The position numbers were made by a program, and so were the translations under genes. This document shows, piece after piece, positions 22,413-28,978 of a DNA stretch of 30,036 bases (position 1 is its first letter; every line of letters starts with the position of its first letter). The notes under the pieces are model-generated. The model searched no databases, had not been told where the DNA came from, and saw nothing but the letters and a program-made list of their open reading frames with translations. This stretch comes from Methanocorpusculaceae archaeon UBA456 (lineage in GTDB: Archaea; Halobacteriota; Methanomicrobia; Methanomicrobiales; Methanocorpusculaceae), in contig DAJQ01000028.1 of assembly GCA_002496395.1 (NCBI GenBank), positions 44,528 through 74,563 of the forward strand, in the 5' to 3' direction.

Positions 22413-24741
22413 AGAGTTCCCCTCTCACGCGGGCGATCACATCATCGGGGTTTCTGAAGTACTCCATTAAAATGGCAGAAACATCCTTATAATGCCGTAT
22501 TTTCCGAATTCTCATCCATTCAAGAACCTCCTGTCTCCGTTTCAGCTCCTCCTGGATTCTCTCGTCATCCCATCCACGCTCCTCCATGATATCCTCCAGG
22601 ATATAGGATTTTCCGGAATAGGAGATCTCATCTGTTGAGGGTTTCCACCTGAAGACCTCATTGGTGATCAGTTCGTTTGTCCGTGGATCGATATCGAGGA
22701 TCTCAATAATCTGCTTGTTTCTTCGGATCCTCTGCCCCCCAACCCGTGCCTGCACCTGGATCGAGACGAGATCGAGTGCCGATAGCATATTTCGGGGTAC
22801 ATTCATCGGCGGGTTCTCAAGCCGGTGCACCACACTCGACACCGAATCCGCATGGGTGGTGGAGTACGTGATATGGCCGGTACTCATCGCCTGGAAGAGT
22901 GTCAGTGCCTCTCGTCCACGTACCTCACCGACGAGAAGGTATTCGGGACGCTGCCTGAGAGCGGCTCTCAGAAGTTCATAGAGATCGATCTCGCCACGCC
23001 CCCCGGTATCAAAGGAGTCGCGGGTGACACTTGGGATCCAGTTGGCATGGGGGAGCTTCAGCTCACGGGTGTCTTCGAGGGTGATGATCTTTGCCAGTGG
23101 CGGCATAAAGAGGGAGATTGCATTCAGCGAGGTGGTCTTCCCGGATGCTGTTCCTCCTGCAAAGATGCATGACTTGCCGCTCTCAACGGCGAGCCAGAGA
23201 AATGCGATCGAAAGGGGGGAGAAGGTCTTCCATTCGATGAGGTCGGTCGGGGTGATCGGCTCATCACGGAACTTCCGTATGGTAAATGTCGATCCATGCG
23301 CAGTCACCTCGGTGCCAAGAGTCATCTGGATACGGGATCCATCCGACATTGTTGCATCCAGAATCGGCTCCGCAATCGAGATGTATTTTCCTGCTCTCTG
23401 GGCAAGTTTTGTCACAAATGAATCAAGATCAACAGAACTGGTATAGCAGAGCGTCGTCTTAATCGACTCATACCTGGTATGATAGACGAAGATCGGCGAC
23501 TTCAGCCCGTCACAGGAGATATCCTCGATGAACGGATCATGCATAATCGGATCGATCAGTCCATCCCCGATAAACTCACAATCCATCCGGTAATGGATCT
23601 TCTCCTCTTCGACAGGGCTGAGGCTGAGATCAAAGTCTTCTATGATCCTGCGGCTGGCCTGCCTGAGCAGTTTCCGTGTCTCTTCCCTTGAGAGACCGCG
23701 GGTACTGATATCCAGGGTCTCAAACAGCCGGTTCTTAATCTCGTTGTATAATGCATCTTCCCCTTCTGTCAGCAGGGGCTCTATCACCTGGTAGGTGTAT
23801 TCATGGGAGAGGACATCGTAGAGGATTCTGATGTATGCATACGGGGGATGTACCGGGTAAAGTTCAACCTCCTCGACACCGGGCGGGGGTGTATATGTCA
23901 GATCAAGTAATGGGCCGTGGGTATCCGGGTGATACTCCTCCCTGATACGTTTCTTTGGCGAGAGTCTCTGGAGGATGGAGGGTTTTTTCGATCCTTTCTC
24001 CTCCAAAACAAGCTCCTCTTTCTCAGATGGCTTCTCTTGTACGATCGTGTCTGAACTGAGGAGCTGTTTCCTGTCGATCACCACCTCCTGGAGCGGGATC
24101 GGATGAGGTGGTTTATGGTGGAGCTCTCCGGTTCCCTGATCGTCTGTACCACCCCCCTCTCCCGGATCATCATCTGGACGAGGCCACAGAGGTGGTGTTT
24201 TCTCTTCGGGGATCGGGGAGGTCTCCTCCTCAGTCAGGGGATGGATCTTCCCATCCTCGTGAGTTGCCGCGATCAGTTCTTCAACCAGGTCCTCAAGATC
24301 ATCATCAGCACCGGGCTGTTTGCCCCCCTCTTCCGGCTTCTGCCTCTTCTTCAGGAAAGAGAAGATAGAGCTGCTTTGTTCATCCGTCTCCTCGTGTGGG
24401 ATCAGTTCTTCTCCGGTTGTCTCTTCCTGTATGGTACTGTGGTCTGTATCAACTTCAGGTTCCCTTGTATGGGACAGTGCTGTTGCGCCATACTGATCTC
24501 TCCTGGTTCGCAGGTCCCATTGTTTCCCAATCTCTTTGAGGGGATCAGCGCTCTCATCCAGACTGTCGTCTCCTCCTGGTGTTCTGCCAGTCTCTCCCCC
24601 CCCGCTCTCCGGAGTTTGGGGTAGTAGCCATCCGGGCACAGCCTGATCGTGTTGTAGCTCTTCCTGCCCTGCCTTCGCCTCCGGTCTTTTGTTCCGTTGG
24701 ATGAATGAGAAGAACCGATCCCGTATTCGTCTCTTCATCAT
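22399..24741 (-). CDS. Type IV pilus/archaellum-type assembly ATPase (ArlI/TadA/GspE superfamily) with long disordered N-terminus
   Basis: Residues about 275-780 are the ATPase: an N-terminal RMDCEFIGDGLIDPIMHDPF region (385-404), Walker A GGTASGKTT (529-537), an Asp box near TLEDTREL (554-561), Walker B YLLVGEVRGRE (601-611) and the His box STGHITYSTTHAD (620-632). It powers pilin assembly or secretion at the membrane. Residues 1-270 are unusual: rich in Glu, Pro, Gly and Asp, probably disordered, with recurring short Phe/Lys motifs at 10-21, 126-138 and 256-268. The start overlaps the preceding gene by ATGA. A second Met follows immediately. All ATPase motifs are intact; the pilin and any regulator are not in view. 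Confidence 0.9.
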   Translation of the reverse strand: MMKRRIRDRFFSFIQRNKRPEAKAGQEELQHDQAVPGWLLPQTPESGGGETGRTPGGDDSLDESADPLKEIGKQWDLRTRRDQYGATALSHTREPEVDTDHSTIQEETTGEELIPHEETDEQSSSIFSFLKKRQKPEEGGKQPGADDDLEDLVEELIAATHEDGKIHPLTEEETSPIPEEKTPPLWPRPDDDPGEGGGTDDQGTGELHHKPPHPIPLQEVVIDRKQLLSSDTIVQEKPSEKEELVLEEKGSKKPSILQRLSPKKRIREEYHPDTHGPLLDLTYTPPPGVEEVELYPVHPPYAYIRILYDVLSHEYTYQVIEPLLTEGEDALYNEIKNRLFETLDISTRGLSREETRKLLRQASRRIIEDFDLSLSPVEEEKIHYRMDCEFIGDGLIDPIMHDPFIEDISCDGLKSPIFVYHTRYESIKTTLCYTSSVDLDSFVTKLAQRAGKYISIAEPILDATMSDGSRIQMTLGTEVTAHGSTFTIRKFRDEPITPTDLIEWKTFSPLSIAFLWLAVESGKSCIFAGGTASGKTTSLNAISLFMPPLAKIITLEDTRELKLPHANWIPSVTRDSFDTGGRGEIDLYELLRAALRQRPEYLLVGEVRGREALTLFQAMSTGHITYSTTHADSVSSVVHRLENPPMNVPRNMLSALDLVSIQVQARVGGQRIRRNKQIIEILDIDPRTNELITNEVFRWKPSTDEISYSGKSYILEDIMEERGWDDERIQEELKRRQEVLEWMRIRKIRHYKDVSAILMEYFRNPDDVIARVRGELYEQV

Positions 24742-25391
24742 GCAGCTCCATCAATTGGTAGTGTAATCTCCATATCGCCACCAGGATAGCTGAAGGTCGC
24801 TCTCCCAATCACTCGGATTCCCTTTCGCAACCGGCATTCGTACTCCCCCTTCAGGAGCCGAAACGATGCCTTTTGATTCTGATCGAGTGTGTCTGTTCCG
24901 CATATGCGCCCATCGCTCCAGAGCTCGATCTTAAGGGGCATAGGCGTTCTCTGGTCATATGCTGCCCTGATCGTAAGCCTGCCGACTCCAGAGGTTTCTG
25001 CTGGCATGCTGCCTTCACTCCTGCTCTTCACTGCTGCATGTGCATATAACCGTTCAGGGTGATAGATACGCGCACAACTGGCGAGGTCTTCAGCCTCTGC
25101 GACAGATAGAGGCGATGCGGTGTAGATGTATTTTGTCGGAAGCCTGAGCACCGCAATATCTCCATAGATCGTTCCTGCGTCATCAGCATATTCAGCACCT
25201 GCGGGATCCCCGGAGACGAAGATGACGTGTGCCCGCACCCCGTCAACTCCGATGCAGGAGAGTGTGCCGGAAAATTTCCCTTGTACAGCTTTCAAAATGC
25301 AGTCTGCCAGTGTTCCTGATCTCTTTTTTGATTCATCTGTATCGGGCATCTTTTGTTTTCCTGCACTCATATGTCTCTCCATTTTGACCAT
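24738..25391 (-). CDS. Uncharacterised protein opening the pilus-type operon (DUF2226-like N-terminus, beta-rich C-terminus)
   Basis: This soluble protein has 217 residues from ATG 25391. ATG 25370, preceded at 5 nt by GGAGA, is an equally good start and would remove 7 residues. Residues about 28-110 read as alpha/beta (CILKAVQGKFSGTLSCIGVD, then HVIFVSGDPAGAEYADDAGT), reminiscent of DUF2226 or DUF4388-type domains that pair 'output/ligand' strands with a sensor-like helix; this match is from memory and weak. Residues about 140-215 form strands (LTIRAAYDQRTPMPLKIELW, GEYECRLRKGIRVIGRATF, MEITLPI) resembling a PEGA or Ig-like fold. No signal peptide or membrane helix is seen. Overlap with the ATPase start (ATGA) implies a cytoplasmic partner or regulator of that ATPase. 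Confidence 0.55.
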   Translation of the reverse strand: MVKMERHMSAGKQKMPDTDESKKRSGTLADCILKAVQGKFSGTLSCIGVDGVRAHVIFVSGDPAGAEYADDAGTIYGDIAVLRLPTKYIYTASPLSVAEAEDLASCARIYHPERLYAHAAVKSRSEGSMPAETSGVGRLTIRAAYDQRTPMPLKIELWSDGRICGTDTLDQNQKASFRLLKGEYECRLRKGIRVIGRATFSYPGGDMEITLPIDGAA

Positions 25392-25446
25392 CTCTCATGA
25401 ATCGGACGGGATCATACACAGAGTACCAGAGAATCTATGCCATGCC

Positions 25447-25455
25447 ATATATAAT
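25447..25455 (+). promoter_or_regulatory. TATA-like box in the divergent pilus operon/peptidase promoter
   Basis: ATATATAAT is 24 bp before the peptidase ATG at 25479, implying a leaderless mRNA. Read on the other strand it is ATTATATAT, about 56 bp before the minus-strand operon start, so the same element may serve both directions in this 87-bp gap. Confidence 0.5.
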
Positions 25456-25478
25456 CTATCAGCCAGAATAGTTCTTTC

Positions 25479-26261
25479 ATGATATCGTACCTGGCCATCC
25501 CCTTTCTTCTGGTGGCATTGACCTTTCTCTATGGATCTCTTCTGGATATCCGCGACCGCCGGGTACCATTTCGAACCTGGTATCCGATGGTCCTTCTCTC
25601 CCTTCCGTTCACAGGGTATGTCTATTATCTCCTCTTCCTTGGAGATCTCCATTGGTTTTTGATTATTGCCCTGACAACGCTTGTCTTCTCCGGTGTGATG
25701 TACGCGATTGCATATTTTGGCCTCTTCGGTGGTGCAGATGCCTGGGGTCTTATTTTTATCGCCCTCCTGATACCTCTCTTTCCATTTGAACCGCTCCTTG
25801 GGTATCCGCCAGTTCCAATCTTTGCCTTCAGTGTCCTCGCAAATGCTCTTATCCTGAACCTCTTTATTCCGGTTTTTCTCTTTCTCTATAATCTGGTGAA
25901 AGGGAACAGGGCCCCGCTTCTGTACAGGTTCATTGGTTTTCCGGTTCAATCTGAGAATATTCGATCGGTCTTTGGCTTTGTAATCGAGGATTTTGAAGAT
26001 ACAACGGATGGTTTGCAGCGTCGGTTTATCCCATTTGCCGAGGCGATCAGCAGGATGACACGGGATGACCGTGTGTATACGCGTGACCTCCGGGAGCACC
26101 CGGATGAGTTTCAGAAAGAGCTTACCCTCTATGGAAAGGCAGGTTCTGTCTGGATATCGTATGGTGTTCCGTTCTTCATTCCGATAACTGCCGGGCTGAT
26201 CGTTTCATGCCTCATTGGTGATATACTCTTTACCCTGATGATGGCGCTTATGGGGGTCTGA
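25479..26261 (+). CDS. A24-family archaeal prepilin peptidase
   Basis: This aspartic membrane protease removes the class III-type leader from archaeal prepilins. It has 260 residues and about six hydrophobic helices. The two catalytic aspartates are D23 in LLDIRDRRVP (21-30) and D87 in FGGADAW (83-89), the GxGD-like motif with Ala in place of the usual third residue. The long segment after the central helices (about 155-225, with VIEDFEDTTDGLQRRFIPFA) and the last helix match the archaeal A24 C-terminal extension. It diverges from the pilus-assembly operon, so it probably processes that system's pilin. hisI follows after 5 nt and is probably cotranscribed, though unrelated in function. Confidence 0.88.
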   Translation: MISYLAIPFLLVALTFLYGSLLDIRDRRVPFRTWYPMVLLSLPFTGYVYYLLFLGDLHWFLIIALTTLVFSGVMYAIAYFGLFGGADAWGLIFIALLIPLFPFEPLLGYPPVPIFAFSVLANALILNLFIPVFLFLYNLVKGNRAPLLYRFIGFPVQSENIRSVFGFVIEDFEDTTDGLQRRFIPFAEAISRMTRDDRVYTRDLREHPDEFQKELTLYGKAGSVWISYGVPFFIPITAGLIVSCLIGDILFTLMMALMGV

Positions 26262-26266
26262 CTGGT

Positions 26267-26623
26267 ATGATTGAACTACACTATCAGAACGGGCTCATTC
26301 CGGTTGTTGTACAGGATGCGGAGACACGCGAGGTGCTGATGGTTGCCTGGGCAGATGAAGAAGCCGTCTCCCTCACACAAAAGACCGGTTATGCCCATTA
26401 TTACAGCAGAAGCAGGAAGAAGATCTGGAAGAAGGGTGAGGAGAGCGGCCATCTCCAGCATGTACTTGAGATTCGGACAGATTGTGATGCAGACACGCTC
26501 CTCTATCTCGTCTCACAATCCGGTGCTGCCTGCCACCTCGGGTACCGATCCTGCTTCTTCAGGACACTTGATGGAGATGTTCTCTTCGATCGTATGGTTG
26601 ACCCGGAGACGATATACAAATAA
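26267..26623 (+). CDS. hisI: Phosphoribosyl-AMP cyclohydrolase
   Basis: HisI opens the adenine ring of phosphoribosyl-AMP, the third step of histidine synthesis. The 118-residue length is that of the single-domain archaeal enzyme without the HisE fusion. Conserved parts are VLMVAWADEEA (23-33), YYSRSRKKIWKKGEESGH (45-62), the Mg-binding D72/D74/D76 in TDCDADTLLYLV, and the zinc cysteines C73, C89 and C96. It lies 5 nt downstream of the prepilin peptidase; no other his gene is present. Confidence 0.96.
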   Translation: MIELHYQNGLIPVVVQDAETREVLMVAWADEEAVSLTQKTGYAHYYSRSRKKIWKKGEESGHLQHVLEIRTDCDADTLLYLVSQSGAACHLGYRSCFFRTLDGDVLFDRMVDPETIYK

Positions 26624-26628
26624 TACCT

Positions 26629-26692
26629 GCATCCGGCAACCCCCGGTTTTTCGGGATGGTCTGTTTTCCGGGTGGGTCACCTGCACGGATGC
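26629..26692 (+). ncRNA. Candidate structured RNA or terminator downstream of hisI
   Basis: An outer 7-bp stem pairs GCATCCG (26629-26635) with CGGATGC (26686-26692). Inside are a CCCG-GTTTTT-CGGG hairpin and a GGTG-GGT-CACC hairpin, which could form a three-way junction. T-runs are present in the loop and between hairpins. It begins 6 nt after the hisI stop, so a complex transcription end is as likely as an independent RNA. No known RNA family was recognised. Confidence 0.35.
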
Positions 26693-26779
26693 GATTGAAC
26701 GATAGGATTGTGGGGTTTCTATCTCTCTCTCTCTTCAGGCGAGTATCCGCTTCTTTTCCTGTCTGGCAGAGGGCGCACG

Positions 26780-26789
26780 ATATTTATAT
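26780..26789 (+). promoter_or_regulatory. TATA-like box for the 34-aa ORF/structured transcript
   Basis: ATATTTATAT lies 18-28 bp before ATG 26808. It is a good archaeal TATA match and the best promoter-like signal in the 408-bp gap after hisI. It predicts a leaderless or near-leaderless transcript beginning at about 26808-26815. Confidence 0.5.
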
Positions 26790-26807
26790 CCTAGTATCTC
26801 TTACGTT

Positions 26808-26912
26808 ATGATGTACGAAGAAAATAGAATCGCAGAGTCTGACGTGGATCCCGTGTCAGACGTATACGATAAGAGCGGTGATCCGGGATCTTCCATATCG
26901 GAACGTATATGA
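26808..26912 (+). CDS. Possible 34-residue small protein (or small RNA with pseudoknot potential)
   Basis: From ATG 26808 an open frame reads MMYEENRIAESDVDPVSD and ends VYDKSGDPGSSISERI before TGA 26912; it is acidic with no Cys and no membrane helix. The TATA-like box supports a leaderless message. The DNA inside also carries a 7-bp stem GTCTGAC/GTCAGAC (26837-26843 with 26855-26861). The loop bases GATCCCG (26847-26853) are complementary to CGGGATC (26884-26890), which would make an H-type pseudoknot. Either a small protein or a regulatory RNA is possible. I recognise no family. Confidence 0.35.
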   Translation: MMYEENRIAESDVDPVSDVYDKSGDPGSSISERI

Positions 26913-26932
26913 ATAATGGCATCTATTGGGGC

Positions 26933-26941
26933 GATATAATA
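26933..26941 (+). promoter_or_regulatory. TATA-like box for the PIN-ATPase gene
   Basis: GATATAATA is 91 bp before ATG 27032. By archaeal spacing the start should fall near 26965, within the inverted repeat 26949-26980, giving a leader of about 65 nt. Confidence 0.45.
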
Positions 26942-26948
26942 CAAAAAG

Positions 26949-26980
26949 GCTGATTATTGTCGTTCATGAGAATAATCAGC
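26949..26980. repeat. 32-bp element with 10-bp perfect inverted arms (candidate operator A)
   Basis: GCTGATTATT (26949-26958) and AATAATCAGC (26971-26980) are exact reverse complements separated by 12 bp. They straddle the predicted transcription start of the PIN-ATPase gene. The element overlaps a second inverted repeat (26967-26989), so the two cannot form hairpins at the same time. Confidence 0.7.
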
Positions 26981-26989
26981 ATATTCTCA
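26967..26989. repeat. 8-bp perfect inverted repeat overlapping operator A (candidate leader hairpin B)
   Basis: TGAGAATA (26967-26974) and TATTCTCA (26982-26989) pair across a 7-nt loop. It shares its left arm with the right half of element A. If transcription starts near 26965, this stem would be the 5' end of the mRNA. Confidence 0.6.
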
Positions 26990-27017
26990 CTCCGATAACC
27001 ATACCGAAGAGATCAAA

Positions 27018-27035
27018 ATGGTAGAATTTTTATGA
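27018..27035 (+). CDS. Five-codon upstream ORF overlapping the PIN-ATPase start
   Basis: ATG GTA GAA TTT TTA TGA encodes MVEFL and its TGA (27033-27035) overlaps the main ATG (27032-27034). The main gene has no Shine-Dalgarno, so reinitiation from this mini-ORF is possible. A chance ATG is equally possible. Confidence 0.25.
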   Translation: MVEFL

Positions 27036-28954
27036 AACTGGTACCAGATACGAGCGTTGTCATTGATGGGCGCATTACCTCAATGATACAGAACGGCGAA
27101 TGCAAAGGTGCAACAATAATCATCCCTGAAGCTGTTTTCGCGGAACTTGAGGCACAGGCAAACCATGGCCGGGAGATCGGGTTCTCCGGACTGACAGAGA
27201 TCCAGGAACTCTGCCGCATGCGGGATGAAGGGTTGATCGAGCTCAAATTCGTAGGTGAACGGCCCCGGCTTGAACAGGTGAAGCTGGCAAGCGGCGGTGA
27301 GATCGATTCGATGATCCGGAATGCCGCAATCGAATATGATGCCTCCTTTATGACCTCCGATATCGTTCAGGCCGAGGTTGCACGGGCAAAGGGAATCCCG
27401 GTCATCTTCATGAAGGCACAACAGGAGAACTTCACGCCGCTTGGTATCGATCATTTCTTTGATGAAAATACTGTTGCGGTCTATCTCAAGGAGCGGGTGG
27501 CTCCGTATGCCAAGAAAGGTCGCCTGAAGGAGATGAGGATCGAGCAGATTCGCGACTCCCCGATGACCGAGTATGAACTCCGGAAGCTTGCACAGGAGAT
27601 CCTTGAACGTGCCAAACGCCACCCGGATGGGTTTATTGAGATCGAGAAGAAAGGGGTAACGGTTGTACAGATTGGATCGCTTCGGATCGCAATCACCCGC
27701 CGCCCGTTCTCAGATGGGATGGAGATCACCGTTATCCGTCCGATTGCGGATGTGTCTCTTGAGGATTACAGCAAGTCTGATGAGATCAAGCAGTCGATCA
27801 TCAGCGAGCGGGCCGGAACACTTATCGTCGGCCCTCCAGGATCAGGCAAATCGACACTTGCCCAATCCATCGCTATCTTCCTTGCAGATTGTAACTTTGT
27901 TGTGAAGACGATGGAGACCCCACGTGATCTTCAGGTGCCGGATCATATCACCCAATATACCGCGCTTGATGGAAATATGGCCCAGACAGCAGAACTTCTC
28001 AGTCTCGTCAGGCCCGATTTCGTTGTCTTTGATGAGATACGAAAGCCTGAAGATTTCCAAATCTACGCGGATCTCCATCTCTCCGGAATCGGCATGATTG
28101 GGGTTCTTCATGCACACAAAGTACAGGATGCACTCCAGCGTCTCCTCTCACGTATTGACGTCTGTATTCTTCCCCAGGTGATCCCCTCGATAATCTTCGT
28201 CTCCGAAGGTGAGATTGAGCAGGTCTATTCACTCACTCTCACCATCGATCGCCCATCTGCACTATCCAGACAGGGAATGGATTGTATTCCATCTCCGGTT
28301 GTCAAGGTGGCAGATAGTGAGACTGGTCTTGTGGTAGTTGAGATATTCCGGTATGGCGGTGAGACGATAGTGTATCCGATTAACCAGCCGGTAACGGCAC
28401 CACAGAGTCCTCATAATCCCATCTCACCAGAGGTTCCGGAAGATGCTCCTACCCCTGATGCCCAGAATATGTGGCAGGAGATTGAAAAGGAGATCCAAAA
28501 AGAGATTGGCAGGTTCACCGAAGGTCCGGTTGATGTCAGAATGATCTCTGACACAAAAGCATCTGTCTATATTGAAGATCGTGATATCCCGGCTTCAATT
28601 GGGAAAGGCGGTAAGAATATCGCTTCTATTGTGAATAAGGTTGGTGTCGGCATTGATATCCGCTCGCGGACCGAGCTGGATTCAACCCACCCGACTAAAA
28701 CCATCGAAGAGCCAACTATTCCGTCTCAACCTACAGGCGGGGTGATGATCAGAACAGATAAAAAATACCTGATCCTTGCCTGCCCAGAACATGCAAGCAA
28801 GATCGTTGACGTCTTCTCCGGTAAAGAATACCTCTTTACCGGGACTGTCGAGGAGAGCGGGGAGATTCTTCTTGCCAGAAACAACACTATTGCCCAGGAG
28901 ATGCTCAGGCGGGATGCTGAGGGTGAAAAGATAACGGTTCGTCCGGTGGAGTAG
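27032..28954 (+). CDS. PIN domain-PilT-like ATPase-KH domain protein
   Basis: The 640-residue archaeal protein has three parts. Residues 1-130 are a PIN-type ribonuclease domain with D6, E38, D92 and D110 as likely metal ligands. Residues about 240-420 are a PilT/VirB11-like ATPase with Walker A GPPGSGKST (267-275) and Walker B DFVVFDEIR (329-337). Residues about 497-550 are a KH RNA-binding domain with IGKGGKNI (523-530, the GxxG loop). A final domain (570-640) is unassigned. Such proteins are widespread in archaea and their function is not settled; an RNA-processing or ribosome-linked role is suggested by PIN plus KH. The leader has an overlapping pair of inverted repeats and a mini-ORF. 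leuS follows after 24 bp. Confidence 0.92.
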   Translation: MKLVPDTSVVIDGRITSMIQNGECKGATIIIPEAVFAELEAQANHGREIGFSGLTEIQELCRMRDEGLIELKFVGERPRLEQVKLASGGEIDSMIRNAAIEYDASFMTSDIVQAEVARAKGIPVIFMKAQQENFTPLGIDHFFDENTVAVYLKERVAPYAKKGRLKEMRIEQIRDSPMTEYELRKLAQEILERAKRHPDGFIEIEKKGVTVVQIGSLRIAITRRPFSDGMEITVIRPIADVSLEDYSKSDEIKQSIISERAGTLIVGPPGSGKSTLAQSIAIFLADCNFVVKTMETPRDLQVPDHITQYTALDGNMAQTAELLSLVRPDFVVFDEIRKPEDFQIYADLHLSGIGMIGVLHAHKVQDALQRLLSRIDVCILPQVIPSIIFVSEGEIEQVYSLTLTIDRPSALSRQGMDCIPSPVVKVADSETGLVVVEIFRYGGETIVYPINQPVTAPQSPHNPISPEVPEDAPTPDAQNMWQEIEKEIQKEIGRFTEGPVDVRMISDTKASVYIEDRDIPASIGKGGKNIASIVNKVGVGIDIRSRTELDSTHPTKTIEEPTIPSQPTGGVMIRTDKKYLILACPEHASKIVDVFSGKEYLFTGTVEESGEILLARNNTIAQEMLRRDAEGEKITVRPVE

Positions 28955-28978
28955 TATTCAGATGAGGGGTGTTTTATC

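Noticed and set aside
24103..24624. 173-codon plus-strand open frame inside the assembly ATPase gene
   Set aside because: It lies opposite the low-complexity, disordered N-terminus, where stop codons are scarce on the other strand; there is no ribosome site or recognisable domain.
25395..26099. 234-codon open frame on the minus strand, antisense to the prepilin peptidase gene
   Set aside because: Its product is Lys/Arg/Ile-rich low-complexity sequence without motifs, while the plus strand encodes a clear membrane peptidase with both catalytic Asp residues.
26718..26740. TCTCTCTCTCT pyrimidine tract as a microsatellite or terminator
   Set aside because: Short and imperfect, lacks a T-run; no clear role.
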